From Paramecium sonneborni (Eukaryota > Ciliophora > Oligohymenophorea > Peniculida > Parameciidae), in contig CAJJDN010000128.1 in the NCBI GenBank assembly GCA_905182985.1, forward strand, positions 195,978 to 259,977: a stretch of DNA of 64,000 nt. The letters run 5' to 3'. The position numbers and the translations under genes were made by a program. The notes beneath the pieces were generated by a model. The model was not told the DNA's origin, ran no database searches, and worked only from the letters and a program-made list of their open reading frames with translations. This document shows positions 61,415 to 64,000 of this stretch, one piece after another. How positions within the stretch are numbered: position 1 is the first letter of the stretch; each line of letters starts with the position of its first letter.

Positions 61415-62683
61415 TCAGATATTGTGAATTCTTTATTTAAATTAGTGTTCTTAAGTCATAGATCTAAGTTAATTTTTGAATCCTTATGTATTTTATACTT
61501 TATTCATATCAAGATATTGATGAGGATTATTAAGAGCATCCATAATAAATTTATCCCATATTCCATTTGGAATCTTTCTCTAAATCATTTCTTTATGTAA
61601 AATACATAATGGTATTTTTTAAGAAGGATGTGTATTTGGTAATTTTGTTTTTTAAGCTAAACATTTTGAATAAAAGATTCTCTATTATTAATTGTATTAA
61701 TTCGAAATATTTACATCACTTTCCATTTGATTCATTTCACTTTCATCGAATTATGATGTTGAGATTTTTGTAAGAATTTCACTTTTCATATCATTTAATC
61801 CATTTCTATCTTGGCTTCCTGAAAATTTAGTAATAACTGTTGGTCTTCCTAAAAGAGGACTTTAAAATTAAGATGGAGGAGGTAATTATGAAGATCTATT
61901 GTATTCACTTTATTAATGTTATCGAACTGATTGAACACTACCATAATTATTTTATGAATTGTAATTGTTTTAAAGATTGTAATTATTTTATGAATTATTA
62001 TTACTTTATAGATTGGAATTAGTATTATATACATTTAAATTACTTTATGAATTAGTATTATATGAATTGAAATTACTTTAAGAATTGTAATTATTTAATG
62101 GGTTGTTATTACTTTGTGAGTTGTAGTCATTATTTTTAGAATTGATAAGATTATATTTTTAAGTATCTATTCTAGGTGTACGCATATCTTTTTCAAGCTA
62201 TGTTTACTTTTATAAAGCGAGAGAATGGAGACGTTCAAGATAAAGAGCAATAGCTAAAGAACCTCTGTATGATTCAGTGATTGTCTTTAATTCTTAATTA
62301 AGATCCTGTAACTTACGCAGTTCAATAGAATTAATGTTTTGAATAGTAAGGATTTATTCAGACATTTCATCAGCTCTATTAAGATACTTAATATTATCTT
62401 ATTAAGATTCTTTTTTATTCAATTGTAATATGGATTCTCTTAATTTGGAAATTTTAAAATTGATTTCATCCAATAGTTTATTAGATTTAAGTACTGCTGT
62501 AACATTCTTTGAAACACTCAAACATTTCATAGTATGATTATCAATTTCATTAATTGGTATAAGATTTTCACAGTTCATACAAGGAACTGAATAGATAGTT
62601 GAGAGGGATGTCTTTGGAGCTCTTAGTTATTATATAGAGTAATGATGTTTAATAGATTTGGTTGAAATATAGGCGGATTGCAT
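61415..62683 (-). CDS. Asn-rich protein with N-terminal C2HC-type finger
   Basis: 422 aa, single exon. Residues 30-55 read CMNCENLIPINEIDNHTMKC, a C-x2-C-x12-H-x3-C zinc-binding pattern. A coiled coil follows (KISKLRESILQLNKKESQQD; LRKLQDLNQELKTI). Residues about 185-265 are an Asn/Ser/Tyr/Gln repeat tract. The C-terminal part carries several Lys/Gln-rich helices and the segment RKIPNGIWDKFIMDALNNP. Function unknown; the finger plus coiled coil resembles ubiquitin-binding or TRAF-like adaptor layouts, but that is a guess. It ends 65 bp before the UEV start, same strand. Confidence 0.75.
61929..62130 (-). repeat. In-gene Asn/Tyr/Ser/Gln repeat tract
   Basis: About 65 codons of imperfect short units such as NNYNSQ, SNFNSYNTNSQ and SNLNVYNTNS. 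The DNA units are 18-36 bp and diverge at single bases, typical of replication-slippage growth. It lies inside the Asn-rich protein gene. Confidence 0.75.
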
Positions 62684-62760
62684 AGTTTATGTTATTATAA
62701 ATAATATAAACGAATTATTATTGGATGTACAATTGCAAACATATTATCACAACTATTAGA

Positions 62761-63361
62761 ATGAGTAAATTCTACATTCTCTTTTCTATTTTTTAAGTCA
62801 GTTTATCTATAATCCTTTTGATCTATGTATGAAATATATACAACTAGATTATAACAGATCCAATCCGAAAGTACTTTTATCATTTATAAATTACTTTAGT
62901 TTACATCAATCTATTGTTGTCTAAGCTGAAGTTATACTTACCTTGGCAATCCTTATTGATATTACTTTGAGAATTATTGCAGAAAATAAAGTATATTATT
63001 AATTTATTTTGTAAAGCTTTTCTTTAAGGATAAATGGAATCTCATGGATTTAGCATCTTTTATTATTATACTTATTTTACTAATTATCTTTTATTCTATC
63101 AATAAGTATAATCCTTCTATAATAATCAAGTGAATTCATTGCAATAATTGATGATGTGATTGGATTAATTGTCATGGTGTTAAGATATGTTGTCCAAATT
63201 ATTAGATTAGTTTTACTAATTAAATAGTAAGAATAGTATTAAATAGATCACATAAGGTTAAACAACTCTAATAAATTGATGATATCAAATTTGAATAGGT
63301 AGATAAATAAAATGAGGAAACTATCGATAAATAATAATAAGAAGTTGATACAAATTTATGA
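62761..63361 (+). CDS. Voltage-sensor-domain-only protein (Hv1-like)
   Basis: 159 aa from six exons with five introns of 20-29 nt (62827-62847, 62871-62899, 62991-63016, 63106-63130, 63227-63246). Four membrane spans: FYILFSIFQVSLSIILLIYI (S1), VILTLAILIDITLRIIAENK (S2, acidic then basic end), WNLMDLASFIIILILLIIF (S3, with the WNxMD entry of voltage sensors) and GLIVMVLRYVVQIIRLVLLI K (S4, two Arg and a Lys). No pore spans follow; instead a short Gln/Glu-rich helix ends the chain, as the coiled coil does in Hv1 proton channels. S4 lacks the RxxRxxR spacing of Hv1, so proton conduction is uncertain. Confidence 0.75.
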
Positions 63362-63383
63362 TAAATATATATATATATATTAT

Positions 63384-64000
63384 ATGTTAAGAAATAAAAG
63401 ACCTTCAAATTTATAGTTGCCTGATTCCATTGAAAAATTATCGACTCCAGCTATCTTATCATAAAGAACACCGATTTCTATGTAAAGTCCAAGATCTCAT
63501 CCATTTATAAATAAAATTAAGTCTTTTTAGATTACTACTCATCGCAAAATACCAGAAAATAGTTTTACTTTTGATGATCTTGTTAAAACACCATTTGATG
63601 AAGATATTATGAGTAATCTATCTAAGTAACTCAGGATTCAAACATAGAAGTACTGCCAATTAGCATTTACGATTAGAATCTATCTATAAATTTGTCTATG
63701 AAAAGAAACTTCGTGGAGCCACTAAATATCATATCAATCCTAAATCTCATTAATAAGCTTTACCTGTTCCAAATGGTTCAATAAGCATTATGTTAAATAA
63801 ATAAAAAAAAGATTAAGGATTTAGCATTTCATAATTTAAAAAGAAGATTCCTCCTAAATCTAAATTTAAAATGAAATGGAAAACTATTTAATGGATATTA
63901 TTGAATCGAAAAGATGCAATTGATTAAATCTTTTCTAATTATTAAAAAATTATCCAAAAAGCTAAAGATAAAAAAGAAGGAATGAATAAAGAAGAATTTT
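63384..64000 (+). CDS. Hypothetical protein, partial (runs off window)
   Basis: Starts MLRNKRPSNLQLPDSIEKLS, 22 bp after the voltage-sensor gene stop. A 22-nt intron (63626-63647) keeps the frame. N-terminus is Ser/Pro-rich with FTFDDLVKTPFDED; after the intron it is basic (LESIYKFVYEKKLRGATKYH; FKKKIPPKSKFKMKWKTIQW) and continues open to the last base. No family recognised from this part. The 3' end is outside the window. Confidence 0.65.

Noticed and set aside
1..64000. tRNA, rRNA, CRISPR, transposase or bacterial-type operon signals
   Set aside because: None recognised by eye; the packing, introns and code are eukaryotic (ciliate), and bacterial ribosome-binding or terminator features do not apply.

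Overview
This is ciliate macronuclear-type DNA, best matched to Paramecium. It is very AT-rich. Genes read open only if TAA and TAG are translated as glutamine and TGA is the sole stop. Genes are packed head to tail with gaps of tens of bases, and most carry very small introns (20-31 nt, GT...AG). Under the standard code the window looks almost empty; under the ciliate code about 35 genes appear. The species cannot be fixed from the sequence. Lengths quoted for spliced genes are those where exon sum, frame and family alignment agree.

Layout. 1-8.6 kb (minus): an unknown 237-residue protein, a bZIP factor, a four-domain voltage-gated cation channel (about 2,050 residues) with aspartate at all four filter positions, and a small coiled-coil protein. 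8.6-17.1 kb: a decayed protein kinase, a hormone-sensitive-lipase-type hydrolase (plus), a small motif protein and a tandem arrestin-domain protein (minus). 17.1-20.7 kb (plus): EB1, a membrane protein, and a frame-disrupted coiled-coil gene. 20.8-28.8 kb: an AGC kinase and a coiled-coil protein (minus), then a LysM-TLDc protein, a Cys-rich small protein, a MORN-repeat protein and a Tousled-like kinase (plus). 28.8-34.7 kb: gene-poor, decayed region with a broken membrane-protein gene, an intact mitochondrial uL23, and a rearranged pseudogene of the proton-pumping pyrophosphatase. 34.7-46.9 kb (minus): a large helical protein, a Rubicon-homology protein, a small protein, a pseudokinase and a cyclic-nucleotide-gated-type K+ channel. 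47.5-53.6 kb (plus): a giant PAS/multi-TM protein. 53.6-64 kb: small protein, casein kinase 1, Gln/Asn-rich membrane protein, two helical proteins, a C2H2 protein, a UEV ubiquitin-conjugating variant, an Asn-rich protein, a voltage-sensor-only protein, and a gene running off the end.

Three isolated N characters (13320, 33504, 35694) each sit between perfect 1.2-kb direct copies. These look like unmerged contig overlaps, so the extra partial gene copies around them are assembly artefacts rather than biology.

The neighbours do not form a pathway. Themes are membrane excitability (Ca-type channel, K+ channel, voltage-sensor protein), signalling kinases, cytoskeleton (EB1, MORN, coiled coils) and trafficking/autophagy (arrestin, Rubicon homology). 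No tRNA, rRNA, CRISPR array, transposon or telomeric repeat was recognised.
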